Shown here: positions 17,943 to 26,141 of the stretch, piece after piece | How the letters are laid out: the number at the start of each line of letters is the position of its first letter | How positions within the stretch are numbered: position 1 is the stretch's first letter | NCBI GenBank assembly: GCA_910578935.1 | Contig: CAJTSM010000009.1 | Span: 62,001 to 126,000 of the forward strand | Reading direction: 5' to 3' | From: an uncultured Oscillibacter sp. | GTDB lineage: Bacteria; Bacillota; Clostridia; Oscillospirales; Oscillospiraceae | Length of the DNA stretch: 64,000 nt | Program-made: the position numbers and the translations under genes | Notes under the pieces: model-generated | The model's input: only the letters and a program-made list of their open reading frames with translations | Database searches by the model: none | Told to the model about the DNA's origin: nothing

Positions 17943-20093
17943 TCATTTCGCCCGCTCGCCCGCGGCCTCCTTGGCCTTGATCTCCCGGACGGCGTCCTTG
18001 TGGCTCAGGTTCACCCGGCCCTTTTCGTCAATGTCGGTGACCTTGACCCACATCATGTCCCCGATCTTGCAGGCGTCCTCCACCTTCTCGATCCGGTGCT
18101 CCGCCAGCTTGGAGATGTGGACCAGCCCGTCCTTGCCCGGAGCCAGCTCCACAAAGGCGCCGAAGGTCATCAGCCGCACCACGCGGCCATAGTACAGCGC
18201 GCCGATCTCCGGCACAAAGACGATGTCGTCGATGCATTTTTTCGCCGCGTCGCAGCTGGCGGCGTCCACCCCCGCGATGAAGATGGACCCGTCGTCGTTG
18301 ATGTCGATCTTTGCGCCGGTGTCCGCCACGATCTTTTGGATGACCTTTCCGCCGGAGCCGATCACCTCCCGGATGCGGGTGGGGTCGATGTGCATGGTCA
18401 GCATCTTGGGGGCGTATTTGCTGACGTCCTTCCGGGGCTCGGCGATGGCGGGAAGCATGATCTGATCCAGAATCTGGCAGCGCCCGTCGTAAGTGATGTC
18501 CAGGGCATTCTTGATGATCTCCATGGTCAATCCGTCGTTTTTCAGGTCCATCTGGATGGCCGTGATGCCCTTTTTCGTGCCCGCCACCTTGAAGTCCATT
18601 TCGCCGTGGAAGTCCTCCACGCCCTGGATGTCGATGAAGGTGGTGAAGCCGCCGTCGTCGTCCTGAATCAGTCCGCAGGAGATACCCGCCACAGGGGCGG
18701 AGATGGGGACGCCGGCGTCCATCAGCGCCAGGGTAGAGCCGCAGACGGAGCCCTGGGAGGTGGAGCCGTTGGAGCTCACCACCTCGCTGACCACCCGGAT
18801 GGCGTAGGGGAACTTCTCAACGTCGGGAATCACGGGCAGCAGGGCCCGCTCGGCCAACGCGCCGTGGCCGATCTCCCGGCGGCCGGGGGAGCGGGCGGGC
18901 TTGGCCTCGCCGACGGAGTAGCCGGGGAAGTTGTAGTGGTGCATATAGCGCTTCTCCGTCTCCTCCCAGATGGTGTCCAGCTTCTGGTTGGCGGAGAGGG
19001 TGTCCAGGGTGACAACAGACAGGACCTGGGTCTGCCCCCGGGTGAAGAGGCCGGAGCCGTGGGCCCGGGGCAGTACGCCCACCTCGGAGGCCAGGGGCCG
19101 GATCTCGTTGCGCTGCCGGCCGTCCACCCGGTGCCCCTCCAGGAGCCAGGCCTTGACGATCTTCTTCTGGAACTTGTAGGTGATCTCGTCCAGGTACTTG
19201 TCCATCTCGGGATAGTCCTCCAGGAAGAGCTCGTGCCACTTCTCAATGAGGGCGTTCCACCGGGTTTCCCGGACGTTTTTGTCGTCGGTGTCCATGGCCG
19301 CTTTCGCGTCCTCCATGGTGGCGGAGACGATTTTCTCAAACAGCTCCTCGTCGAAGTCGGCGTGGGGATAGTCGAATTTCTCCTTGCCGATCTCGGAAAC
19401 CATTTGGTTGATGAGGGCCACCTGCTTCTGGTTTTCCTCATGGGCCATTTGGATGGCTTTGAACATGGTGTCGTTGTCCACCTCGTTGGCCCCGGCCTCG
19501 ATCATGACCACCTTTTTCCCGGTGGAAACCACGGTCACGTCCAGGTCGGAGATCTTCCGCTCCTCGCTGGTGGGGTTGAAGATGAGCTTGCCGTCCACGA
19601 GCCCGACCTTCACCGCGCCCACGGGGCCGTGCCAGGGGATGTCGGAAATGGCCAGGGCGGCGGACGCGCCGATGAGGCCGCAGATCTCGGGGGAGCAGTC
19701 GTGGTCCACGCTCATGACCGTGGCCATGATGGAGACATCGTTCCTAAAGTCGTGGGGGAACAGGGGACGGATGGGCCGGTCGATGACCCGGCTGGTGAGG
19801 ACGCCCTTTTCGCCGGGGCGGCCCTCCCGGCGGTTGAAGCTGCCGGGAATGCGGCCCACGGAGTAGAGCTTCTCCTCAAAGTCCACGCTGAGGGGGAAGA
19901 AGTCGATGCCGTCCCGGGGCCGGGCGGAGGCGGTGGCGCAGACCAGAACCCGGGTGTCGCCGTAGCCCACCATGACGGCGGCGTTGGCAAGCTCGGCCAG
20001 CTTCCCTACCTCCAGGGTCAGGGGCCGGCCCGCCAGCTCCATTTCGTATTTGCGGTAGTGGGGGAACTGCCGTTGGGTGATGATAGTAGACAT
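17943..20093 (-). CDS. pnp: Polynucleotide phosphorylase
   Basis: A 716-residue 3'-to-5' phosphorolytic exoribonuclease of the mRNA degradosome. It has two RNase PH-like domains (about 1-230 and 310-540), an alpha-helical linker, a KH domain (KVIQKIVADTGAKIDINDDG, near 575) and an S1 domain (FGAFVELAPGKDGLVHISKLAEHR, near 650). It lies directly downstream of rpsO on the same strand, the classic rpsO-pnp order. A long leader hairpin (20122-20200) precedes the start and suggests post-transcriptional autoregulation. Confidence 0.96.
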   Translation of the reverse strand: MSTIITQRQFPHYRKYEMELAGRPLTLEVGKLAELANAAVMVGYGDTRVLVCATASARPRDGIDFFPLSVDFEEKLYSVGRIPGSFNRREGRPGEKGVLTSRVIDRPIRPLFPHDFRNDVSIMATVMSVDHDCSPEICGLIGASAALAISDIPWHGPVGAVKVGLVDGKLIFNPTSEERKISDLDVTVVSTGKKVVMIEAGANEVDNDTMFKAIQMAHEENQKQVALINQMVSEIGKEKFDYPHADFDEELFEKIVSATMEDAKAAMDTDDKNVRETRWNALIEKWHELFLEDYPEMDKYLDEITYKFQKKIVKAWLLEGHRVDGRQRNEIRPLASEVGVLPRAHGSGLFTRGQTQVLSVVTLDTLSANQKLDTIWEETEKRYMHHYNFPGYSVGEAKPARSPGRREIGHGALAERALLPVIPDVEKFPYAIRVVSEVVSSNGSTSQGSVCGSTLALMDAGVPISAPVAGISCGLIQDDDGGFTTFIDIQGVEDFHGEMDFKVAGTKKGITAIQMDLKNDGLTMEIIKNALDITYDGRCQILDQIMLPAIAEPRKDVSKYAPKMLTMHIDPTRIREVIGSGGKVIQKIVADTGAKIDINDDGSIFIAGVDAASCDAAKKCIDDIVFVPEIGALYYGRVVRLMTFGAFVELAPGKDGLVHISKLAEHRIEKVEDACKIGDMMWVKVTDIDEKGRVNLSHKDAVREIKAKEAAGERAK

Positions 20094-20121
20094 AGATACG
20101 CTCCTTTTCTTTTGTAATGGG

Positions 20122-20200
20122 CGGGAGCGTCCTTTTCGTATTTGAACCTTTGTCCAGGGACCCTGGGCAAACGTTCAAACACAAAAAGCAACGGCTCCCG
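20122..20200 (-). promoter_or_regulatory. Long imperfect hairpin in the pnp leader
   Basis: Arms of about 38-40 bases (20122-20159 and 20161-20200) are imperfect complements with an almost closed loop. They share CGGGAGC, TTTGAAC and CCAGGG blocks. It ends about 28 bases upstream of the pnp start. The E. coli pnp leader has a comparable long stem that RNase III cleaves and PNPase then uses for autocontrol. Confidence 0.65.
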
Positions 20201-20204
20201 TCAT

Positions 20205-20395
20205 GGTAAACCGATTCAACGGGAAGGAAGGGTGTGCGCGGGCTGCGCCCACAGGCGCGTTTCGGAGGCCAACCGCCCGTAGGGCGGCGCTTAGGCCGGA
20301 GATAAACCCAGGAGGGGTTTCCTGCACCATTTCAATCACAGGTTTTCAACTTTGTTGAAAACCTGCTGCGGCGAAACTTGTTTCGCCGCACGGAA
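20205..20395 (-). repeat. rpsO-pnp intergenic region with hairpins, no gene
   Basis: Two short stems stand out: AAACCC-AGGA-GGGGTTT (20304-20320) and GGTTTTCAAC-TTT-GTTGAAAACC (20341-20363), followed by GCGGCGAAAC/GTTTCGCCGC (about 20371-20390). The first stem recurs exactly, in reverse, at 55966-55982. Confidence 0.5.
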
Positions 20396-20428
20396 AAAAG
20401 GGCGGCGGAAACCGCCGCCCCTTTTTTC
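20396..20428 (-). terminator. rpsO terminator
   Basis: GGGCGGCGG pairs with CCGCCGCCC, with an A-rich 5' side and a T-rich 3' side, immediately after the rpsO stop. Partial read-through would supply pnp. Confidence 0.75.
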
Positions 20429-20695
20429 TCACTTACGGATGCCCAGCTTGGCGATGAGGGCGCGGTAACGCTCCACATCCTTCTTCTGGAGATAGTCCAG
20501 GAGGCTGCGGCGCTTACCGACCATCTTCAGGAGTCCGCGGTTGGAGTGCTTATCCTGGGGATTGGCCCGCATATGCTCGGTGAGGACGTTGATCCGCTCG
20601 GTCAAAATGGCGATCTGGACCTCCGGAGAGCCGGTGTCGGACTCGTGGGTGCGGTTGGCGTTGATAATCGCGGTCTTTTCTTCTTTGCGCAGCAT
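20429..20695 (-). CDS. rpsO: Ribosomal protein S15
   Basis: An 88-residue small-subunit protein that binds 16S rRNA near the helix 20-21-22 junction early in assembly. The family signature [20 protein letters not shown] and the following [15 protein letters not shown] are intact. The start [10 protein letters not shown] is the usual one; a longer upstream reading frame adds unrelated residues. The promoter is at 20806-20834. Confidence 0.97.
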   Translation of the reverse strand: MLRKEEKTAIINANRTHESDTGSPEVQIAILTERINVLTEHMRANPQDKHSNRGLLKMVGKRRSLLDYLQKKDVERYRALIAKLGIRK

Positions 20696-20805
20696 GGCGT
20701 GTTTCCACCTTTCGTCATAATGCCCCGCAACACTGTGCGCCGGGCCGGTGAAGCTCCGCGGCACAAAGCGTTGGGGATGGCTGTGTCCGCCGGGCGGACT
20801 TCGTT

Positions 20806-20834
20806 ACTATATCATAGTGGTTTCCCATTGTAAA
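20806..20834 (-). promoter_or_regulatory. rpsO promoter
   Basis: On the minus strand TTTACA (20829-20834), 17 nt, TATAGT (20806-20811). The transcript would have a leader of about 100 bases. Confidence 0.7.
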
Positions 20835-20986
20835 GAGGCTTTCCAGGCTTTTTTCACCGAAAAGGTAAAAATTTTCCCCGGCCCTTCTCCCGCCCTTTAT
20901 CCCCGGTATTTTTTCCAGATCCCGCGCCTTCCATTCAACGTATGGCCGTTATCAAGGGCGTCCGCTTTCTTTTTTGCATCCGCCTC

Positions 20987-21028
20987 TTGACAAACGCCCT
21001 CAACTGTGTTAATTTTATTAGTACAGTT
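20987..21028 (+). promoter_or_regulatory. Promoter and operator of the GntR-ABC operon
   Basis: TTGACA (20987-20992), 17 nt, TAATTT (21010-21015). An imperfect inverted repeat, AACTGTGTTAA (21002-21012) and TTAGTACAGTT (21018-21028), covers the -10, with an extra ACAGTT half-site just after. This fits autorepression by the YtrA-like regulator. Confidence 0.65.
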
Positions 21029-21083
21029 AATACAGTTCACCAACACAGCGGCGGAAAATCCGCCGCGGAAGGGAAGGTACGCG

Positions 21084-21482
21084 GTGATCAGCCTCAATTA
21101 CCGGGACTCCCGCCCCATCTATGAACAGATCAAGGACGGGCTCCGCAAGCTGATTGTCACCGGGGCCATCGGGACGGATGAAAAGCTTCCGTCGGTCCGG
21201 GCCCTGGCGACGCAGCTGTCCATCAACCCCAACACCATCCAGCGGGCTTACAACGAGCTGGAGGGGGAGGGGTACATCTATTCCGTCCCCGGCAAGGGCA
21301 GCTTCGCCACCGGGGAAGCGGGCGCCGGAACGGCCCGCCGGCAAGAGCTCTGGGAAAAGACCCGGGAGCTGCTGGCGGAACTCCGGTATCTCGGCGTCAG
21401 CCAGGAGGAGCTGATGGCTCTTCTTGCGGAAGAGCCATCCGGCGGGGCCCCCGCCGGGGGGAACAAGGAGGGAACACGATGA
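21084..21482 (+). CDS. GntR-family transcriptional regulator, YtrA subfamily
   Basis: A 132-residue protein: an N-terminal winged helix (SRPIYEQIKDGLRKLI, LPSVRALATQLSINPNTIQRAYNELEGEG, about residues 8-75) and a short C-terminal helical tail. It lacks a large effector domain, as in YtrA. Such proteins repress the ABC transporter operon they head, often responding to cell-wall-active compounds. The start is a GTG with GGGAAGG upstream. The stop overlaps the ATG of the ABC ATPase gene (ATGA). Confidence 0.88.
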   Translation: MISLNYRDSRPIYEQIKDGLRKLIVTGAIGTDEKLPSVRALATQLSINPNTIQRAYNELEGEGYIYSVPGKGSFATGEAGAGTARRQELWEKTRELLAELRYLGVSQEELMALLAEEPSGGAPAGGNKEGTR

Positions 21483-22372
21483 TTCAGATTACAAACGCCG
21501 TCAAGCGCTTCGACGGCTTTGCCGCCCTGGACGGCGCAAGCCTGTCCGTCCCCGCGGGGTGCGTCTACGGCCTGGTGGGTCCCAACGGCGCGGGGAAATC
21601 CACCCTGATCCGATGCCTGACGGGCATCTACCGCCAGGACGAAGGGGAGCTGTCCATCGACGGCCAGAGCGTGTGGGAAAACGAAAGCCTGAAATCCCGC
21701 GTGGCCGCCATTGCCGACGACTGGTACTACTTCCCCCAGGCCGCCATCCGGGACATGTGCAAATTCTACCGAGGATTTTACCCCAGCTTTTCCATGGAGC
21801 GCTATGAGAAATTAAAAGAGGTCTTCCAGATCGACGAGCGCCGCCCCCTGCGCCGGTTGAGCAAGGGCATGCAGAAACAGGCCGCCTTCTGGCTGACGCT
21901 CAGCGCCATGCCGGACTACCTGGTTTTGGACGAACCGGTGGACGGCCTGGACCCCGTCATGCGGCGGCAGGTCTGGTCGCTGGTGCTGGGGGACGTGGCC
22001 CAGAGGGGAACCACGGTGCTGGTTTCCTCCCACAACCTTCGGGAGCTGGAGGACGTGTGCGACCACGTGGGCATTCTGGATCACGGAAAGGTACTGCTGG
22101 AGCGGTCCCTGGCCCAATTGCAGGACAACATGGTCAAGCTCCAGGTGGTCTTTAAAGACGGCGGCGGCGTGCCGGAGGACCTGGAGGTGCTTCACGCGTC
22201 CAACGTCGGGCGCATTCACACCCTCATCATGCGGATGAGCGCGGCGGAGGCGCAGAACCGTCTGGCGGTTTACGAGCCCATGCTGGTGGACGCCGTGCCG
22301 CTGACCCTGGAGGAAATCTTTATCTATGAGTTAGGAGGCGCCGACTATGCGGTCAAAGACATCGTACTTTAA
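21479..22372 (+). CDS. ABC transporter ATP-binding protein
   Basis: A 297-residue ATPase with Walker A GPNGAGKST (about 36-44), signature LSKGMQKQAAF, Walker B YLVLDEPVDGLDP and H-loop SSHNL. The C-terminal 70 residues form the extension typical of YtrB/YhcH-like ATPases. Overlaps at both ends (ATGA with the regulator, 26 bases with the permease) indicate a translationally coupled three-gene operon. The exported substrate is unknown. Confidence 0.9.
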   Translation: MIQITNAVKRFDGFAALDGASLSVPAGCVYGLVGPNGAGKSTLIRCLTGIYRQDEGELSIDGQSVWENESLKSRVAAIADDWYYFPQAAIRDMCKFYRGFYPSFSMERYEKLKEVFQIDERRPLRRLSKGMQKQAAFWLTLSAMPDYLVLDEPVDGLDPVMRRQVWSLVLGDVAQRGTTVLVSSHNLRELEDVCDHVGILDHGKVLLERSLAQLQDNMVKLQVVFKDGGGVPEDLEVLHASNVGRIHTLIMRMSAAEAQNRLAVYEPMLVDAVPLTLEEIFIYELGGADYAVKDIVL

Positions 22373-24407
22373 CCCCACGCTGCTGAAAAAGAACCTCAGC
22401 CGCTTCTGGCCGCTGTGGGGCGGCGCGTCCCTCATTGGAGCCCTGTTCCCCTTGGCCTTCCTCACCATCCTCATCCGGGAGAACGCCCTCTTTGGGGAGC
22501 CCATGAGCGATCCCCTGGGCGTTACAGCGGGCTACTACCAGATCGTGGCCTGGATCCTCCCCACCCTCTCTTTGCTGTACGCGGCCCTCTGCGCCCTGGC
22601 GGCCTGGGGCTGGCTGTACAACCCCCGGAGCGTAGGGCTCTACCACTCCCTGCCCATCACCCGAAAGGGCATTTTCGTCACGGACTTCCTCTCGGGGATG
22701 TCCATGATGCTGATTCCCTACGCCGTTACCGGGGGCCTGGCCATCCTGGTTTCCGCCATCGTGGGCGGCTTGGAGCCCGTGGGCCTGGCGGTGACCATCC
22801 TGGCCGTGGCGGGACAGAGCTTTTTCTTCTTCGCCTCCGCCACGGCGGTGGTGTTCGTCACCGGCAATCCCTTCGCCTTCGCAGCCCTCTATTTCATCTT
22901 CCACTTCATCGCCGCCGGGGCCGAGTGGCTGGTCACCCGGCTGATGACCATGTTCTACTTCGGCGTAGAGCGGTACTATCAGGGCGTCGTGGAGTTTTTG
23001 AGTCCTACCATGTATCTGACGAGGAAGCTGGACGTGGACACGGACTATATGCAGGTCATCAATCCCGAGGGTTGGGAGGAAGCCGTTCTGGAGTCCGTCA
23101 CGCTGGTCAACGGGCACCTCATCGCCCTGTACTCCCTGGCGGGCGTGGTCCTGCTGGCTCTCGCCTGGGGATTGTACCGCCGGAGGAGGAGCGAGAGCGC
23201 CGGGGACGTGGTGGCCGTGGGGTGGATGAAGCCCGTGTTCCGCTACGGCGTGGCCCTCTGCGCCGCCGTCACCGGGGGCATGGCCCTCTACAGCGTGTTC
23301 TTCGCGGGCTATGAGACGACCCGCACCGCCAATCCGGTTCCCCTGGCCCTCTGCATGGTGGTATGCGGCGTGATTGGGTACTACATTGCCTCCATGCTGC
23401 TGAGTAAGTCTCTCCGGGTGTTCCGGGGAAGCTGGAAGGGGATTCTGGCCACGGCGCTGGCCTCCGCCGCTCTCTGCGCCGCCGTGGCGCTGGACCCCCT
23501 GGGCGTGGAGAGCTGGACGCCCCGGCCGGAGGAGGTGGGAAGCGTCCTGCTGATTGTCAACGGCGGGAACGGCGGAAGCGTCAACGCCAGACTGACGGAC
23601 CCCGCCCTGATTCAGGACATTCTGGACGTTCACCAGGCCGTCCTGGCGGAGCGGGAGGACCTGAACAAAAGCTGGCGGGGCCTGGAGGGAGAGGACGTCT
23701 CCGTGGCCTATCTGGACATCACATACTATGAGGGCGAAATCGGCTCTCCCCACACCAGCCGCATGTATAACCTCCCCTGCTCCCGGGAGCGGATGGAGCG
23801 GTCCCAGGCCCTACAGAAGCTGGCGGCCCTGGCCGCCAACCCCGCCCTCCAGGAGGCCAACATCTTCGAGGATGTCTCCGGGGAGAACATCGAAGCCCGC
23901 CTCACCGGCGGCTACGCCTACGGCCTTTACAACCCGGAGACAAAGGAGATGGAACAGATGGACCTGACGGCGGACCAGGCCAAGACCCTGGAGGCCGCCG
24001 TCAGGCGGGATGTCCAGGCGGGGCACTTCGGAAAGACCCTGTTCCTGTTGGACGGCGCCTATGAAGAGGCCGCCTGTACCGGGAACCTGGCCCTCTATTA
24101 CTCCGTCACGCATCTGGACCGTCCCCAGGCGGGCGCCTATTCCCAGAATGTCTCCCTGAGCCTCTCCGTCTACTGCACGGAGACGCTGAAAGCCCTGGAG
24201 GACTTAGGGCTCGTGAACGAGAGCCGGAAGCTCCTGACCTACGCGGAGCGGGACGCCCTGGAAAACGAGGAGAAGGGCCTGCCCTACACCTACGAGGACC
24301 CCTACAGCGGCTATTACGGCAAGGGCTTTTTCCCCACCGAAACGGTCTATCCTGAGCAGGCTATCGTCTACCCCGGGGAGGAGGTGGACGCCGCGCTGCT
24401 CCACTGA
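22347..24407 (+). CDS. ABC transporter permease with large C-terminal domain
   Basis: A 686-residue membrane protein. About ten hydrophobic segments fill residues 20-370 (for example LLYAALCALAAWGWLY and AILVSAIVGGLEPVGLAVTILA). The remaining 300 residues are soluble and probably extracytoplasmic. TAGGAGG lies upstream of the ATG, inside the ATPase gene. This two-part layout is seen in permeases partnered with YtrA-type regulators in Clostridia. No substrate can be assigned. Confidence 0.8.
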   Translation: MRSKTSYFNPTLLKKNLSRFWPLWGGASLIGALFPLAFLTILIRENALFGEPMSDPLGVTAGYYQIVAWILPTLSLLYAALCALAAWGWLYNPRSVGLYHSLPITRKGIFVTDFLSGMSMMLIPYAVTGGLAILVSAIVGGLEPVGLAVTILAVAGQSFFFFASATAVVFVTGNPFAFAALYFIFHFIAAGAEWLVTRLMTMFYFGVERYYQGVVEFLSPTMYLTRKLDVDTDYMQVINPEGWEEAVLESVTLVNGHLIALYSLAGVVLLALAWGLYRRRRSESAGDVVAVGWMKPVFRYGVALCAAVTGGMALYSVFFAGYETTRTANPVPLALCMVVCGVIGYYIASMLLSKSLRVFRGSWKGILATALASAALCAAVALDPLGVESWTPRPEEVGSVLLIVNGGNGGSVNARLTDPALIQDILDVHQAVLAEREDLNKSWRGLEGEDVSVAYLDITYYEGEIGSPHTSRMYNLPCSRERMERSQALQKLAALAANPALQEANIFEDVSGENIEARLTGGYAYGLYNPETKEMEQMDLTADQAKTLEAAVRRDVQAGHFGKTLFLLDGAYEEAACTGNLALYYSVTHLDRPQAGAYSQNVSLSLSVYCTETLKALEDLGLVNESRKLLTYAERDALENEEKGLPYTYEDPYSGYYGKGFFPTETVYPEQAIVYPGEEVDAALLH

Positions 24408-24514
24408 CCCGAGAGGGGGCCGAAAAAATTTTTTAAAAATTTCCCGGCGGAGTGAAACAAAACCGCCTCCTCAATCGTCTTATACTATAGACGAAGAGAA
24501 AGGAGCCCTCCCTT

Positions 24515-24685
24515 ATGGAGCAAACAACAACCGCCCAGAACCTGTGGCGCGTCTGGGTCGACACCCGCCGCCGGATCGTGTCCTTCCATGAGGAGAAGGA
24601 CTGCAAGCTGCTGGAGTTCCGGAACCGGGACCTGTTTTTCAGCTGCATCGAGCAGTATACCGGAATGCAGTACCGCTATCAGTAA
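24515..24685 (+). CDS. Small protein of unknown function
   Basis: A 56-residue protein beginning MEQTTTAQNLWRVWVDTRRR and ending MQYRYQ. AAAGGAG lies 11 nt upstream of the ATG, TATACT (24481-24486) could be its -10, and a clean terminator follows. It has no signal peptide or membrane segment. The composition (WVDTRRRIVSFHE, LLEFRNRDLFFSC) suggests a small cytoplasmic fold. I do not recognise the family. Confidence 0.6.
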   Translation: MEQTTTAQNLWRVWVDTRRRIVSFHEEKDCKLLEFRNRDLFFSCIEQYTGMQYRYQ

Positions 24686-24691
24686 ATAAAA

Positions 24692-24718
24692 AGGGGAGGC
24701 CTTCCGGCCTCTCCTTTT
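24692..24718 (+). terminator. Terminator of the small gene
   Basis: GGAGGCC-TTCC-GGCCTCTCC with a following TTTTT tract, 7 bases after the stop at 24685. The downstream stretch to 24889 holds no gene I can support. Confidence 0.8.
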
Positions 24719-24889
24719 TGCACGATGTGAATCTCCGTCCCCCCGCAGGGATCGAACCGCTCAACGCCGCGCCCGCAGGCGCGTTTCGAAAGGCGGCTTT
24801 TGGGGTCCGCCCCCCCTTGAAGGACTATGAAGGAATGGAGGGGGCCGAGTCCGCGCCGTCAGGCAGGGACGCAGCAGAGCGGAATCTCC

Positions 24890-25624
24890 TCACACGATAA
24901 ACCCCCCGTCGGCGGTCAGCACCTGCCCGGTGATGAACGCCGCCTTTTCCGACGCCAGGAAGGCCACAGCCTCCGCAATTTCCTCCGGCTTTCCCAGGCG
25001 GCCCAGGGGTGTTTCCTCCGCCAGCATGGTTCTGGTTTCCTCCCCCAAGGCCCGCACCATATCCGTTTCGACGCACCCGGGGGCCACGCAGTTCACCCGG
25101 ATCCCCGACGGGGCCAGCTCCAGCGCCAGAGAACGGGTCAAACCGATGACCCCCGCCTTCGTCACGGCGTAGGCCGTCTCACAGCTGCCCCCCCGGAGGC
25201 CCCAGATGGAGGAAATGCTGACGATGCACCCCCGTTTCTCGCCCAGCATATGGGGCAGCACCGCCCGGACGGCGTTCCGGGGCCCGGTGAGGTTTACCGC
25301 CAAAAGGCGCTCCCAGGTTTCGTCGTCCAAGTCTTGAAAGAGCCCCTGGCGGGAAATCCCGGCGTTGTTCACCAGCAGCTCCACCGGGCCCAGCTCCTCC
25401 GACGCGGCCCGGACCATTGCCTCCACCGCCGCCCGGTCCGCCACGTCGGCCTGAAGGGCCACCGCCGCCCGGCCCTGGGCCCGGAGGTCCCGGACCAGGG
25501 CTTCGGCGGCGTCCCTGCGCTCCAGATAGTTGACGCAGACCGGCCAGCCCTCCCGGGCCAAGGCGGCGGCAACGGCCCGGCCGATCCCCCGGGAGGCTCC
25601 GGTGACCAGGGCGGATTTTCTCAT
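24890..25624 (-). CDS. Short-chain dehydrogenase, 3-oxoacyl-ACP reductase-like
   Basis: A 244-residue classical SDR: cofactor motif TGASRGIG (residues 8-15), NNAG, catalytic Ser in SSIWG and the Y-x3-K pair in YAVTK, then the PG turn APGCVETDMV. The sequence is FabG-like and NADPH use is likely, but it stands alone rather than in a fab cluster. A role outside fatty acid synthesis is therefore possible and no symbol is given. The start was chosen from AAAGGAG upstream; the longer frame runs back into the neighbouring region without a ribosome site. Confidence 0.85.
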   Translation of the reverse strand: MRKSALVTGASRGIGRAVAAALAREGWPVCVNYLERRDAAEALVRDLRAQGRAAVALQADVADRAAVEAMVRAASEELGPVELLVNNAGISRQGLFQDLDDETWERLLAVNLTGPRNAVRAVLPHMLGEKRGCIVSISSIWGLRGGSCETAYAVTKAGVIGLTRSLALELAPSGIRVNCVAPGCVETDMVRALGEETRTMLAEETPLGRLGKPEEIAEAVAFLASEKAAFITGQVLTADGGFIV

Positions 25625-25766
25625 GGAACCAGCTCCTTTGTAAACGACCCTCCGCACTCCCAGAGTACGAGAGGAAACGGGTGTATGCGGGAAAACCGCG
25701 GCGGGTTTTCCCGCACTTTCAATAGGGCCCCGCCGCAGCGGACCGGTTTTAAAGCAAACCGCAGAT

Positions 25767-25813
25767 CCACCAAAAGGAAAAGCACGCCGTTGGCGTGCTT
25801 TTCCTTTTGGTGG
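25767..25813 (-). terminator. tRNA-Val terminator hairpin that includes the CCA end
   Basis: A perfect 22-bp stem (25767-25788 with 25792-25813) and a 3-nt loop. Its 5' arm on the RNA starts within the acceptor end of tRNA-Val, so ACCA is part of the stem. Confidence 0.75.
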
Positions 25814-25884
25814 ACGATACAGGACTCGAACCTGTGACCCCCTGCACGTCAAGCAGGTGCTCTAGCCAGCTGAGCTAATCGTCC
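25808..25884 (-). tRNA. tRNA-Val (anticodon GAC)
   Basis: A complete cloverleaf: acceptor GGACGAT/ATCGTCC, D arm GCTC-GAGC, anticodon stem CCTGC/GCAGG with loop TTGACGT (anticodon GAC), T arm CACAGGTTCGAGTCCTGTG region, discriminator A and an encoded CCA. Confidence 0.95.
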
Positions 25885-25899
25885 GAAGCGAACATATAT

Positions 25900-25928
25900 A
25901 AGATACACGAACTTCCCATATTTGTCAA
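25900..25928 (-). promoter_or_regulatory. tRNA-Val promoter
   Basis: On the minus strand TTGACA (25923-25928), 17 nt, TATCTT (25900-25905), 15 bases from the tRNA 5' end. Confidence 0.75.
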
Positions 25929-26141
25929 GACCTTTTTCACGCTTTTTTTGCTTCCCGGCGGAGGAGCGAGCCCTTTATTCCCGCTTCCGGCAAGCGGTGC
26001 CTGCCGGAGCTTAAAAATCCGGATTAACCCCTTATGATTGGAACGGCGCGGGAAACCCTTTCCGGGCTTCCCGCGCATATTCTTCTTTCTTCTGGAATCG
26101 GTCTTTCGCGTTTTCCGGCAAGCTGCGCGCAGGGAGGAAAC

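Noticed and set aside
17934..20117. 727-codon plus-strand frame opposite pnp
   Set aside because: Mirror of the pnp codon pattern, biased to His/Val/Gly/Asp; no domain recognisable.
24727..24770. tRNA-like fragment with GGTTCGATCCCTGC on the minus strand
   Set aside because: It resembles a T arm, but the stem does not pair and no acceptor or anticodon arm is present.
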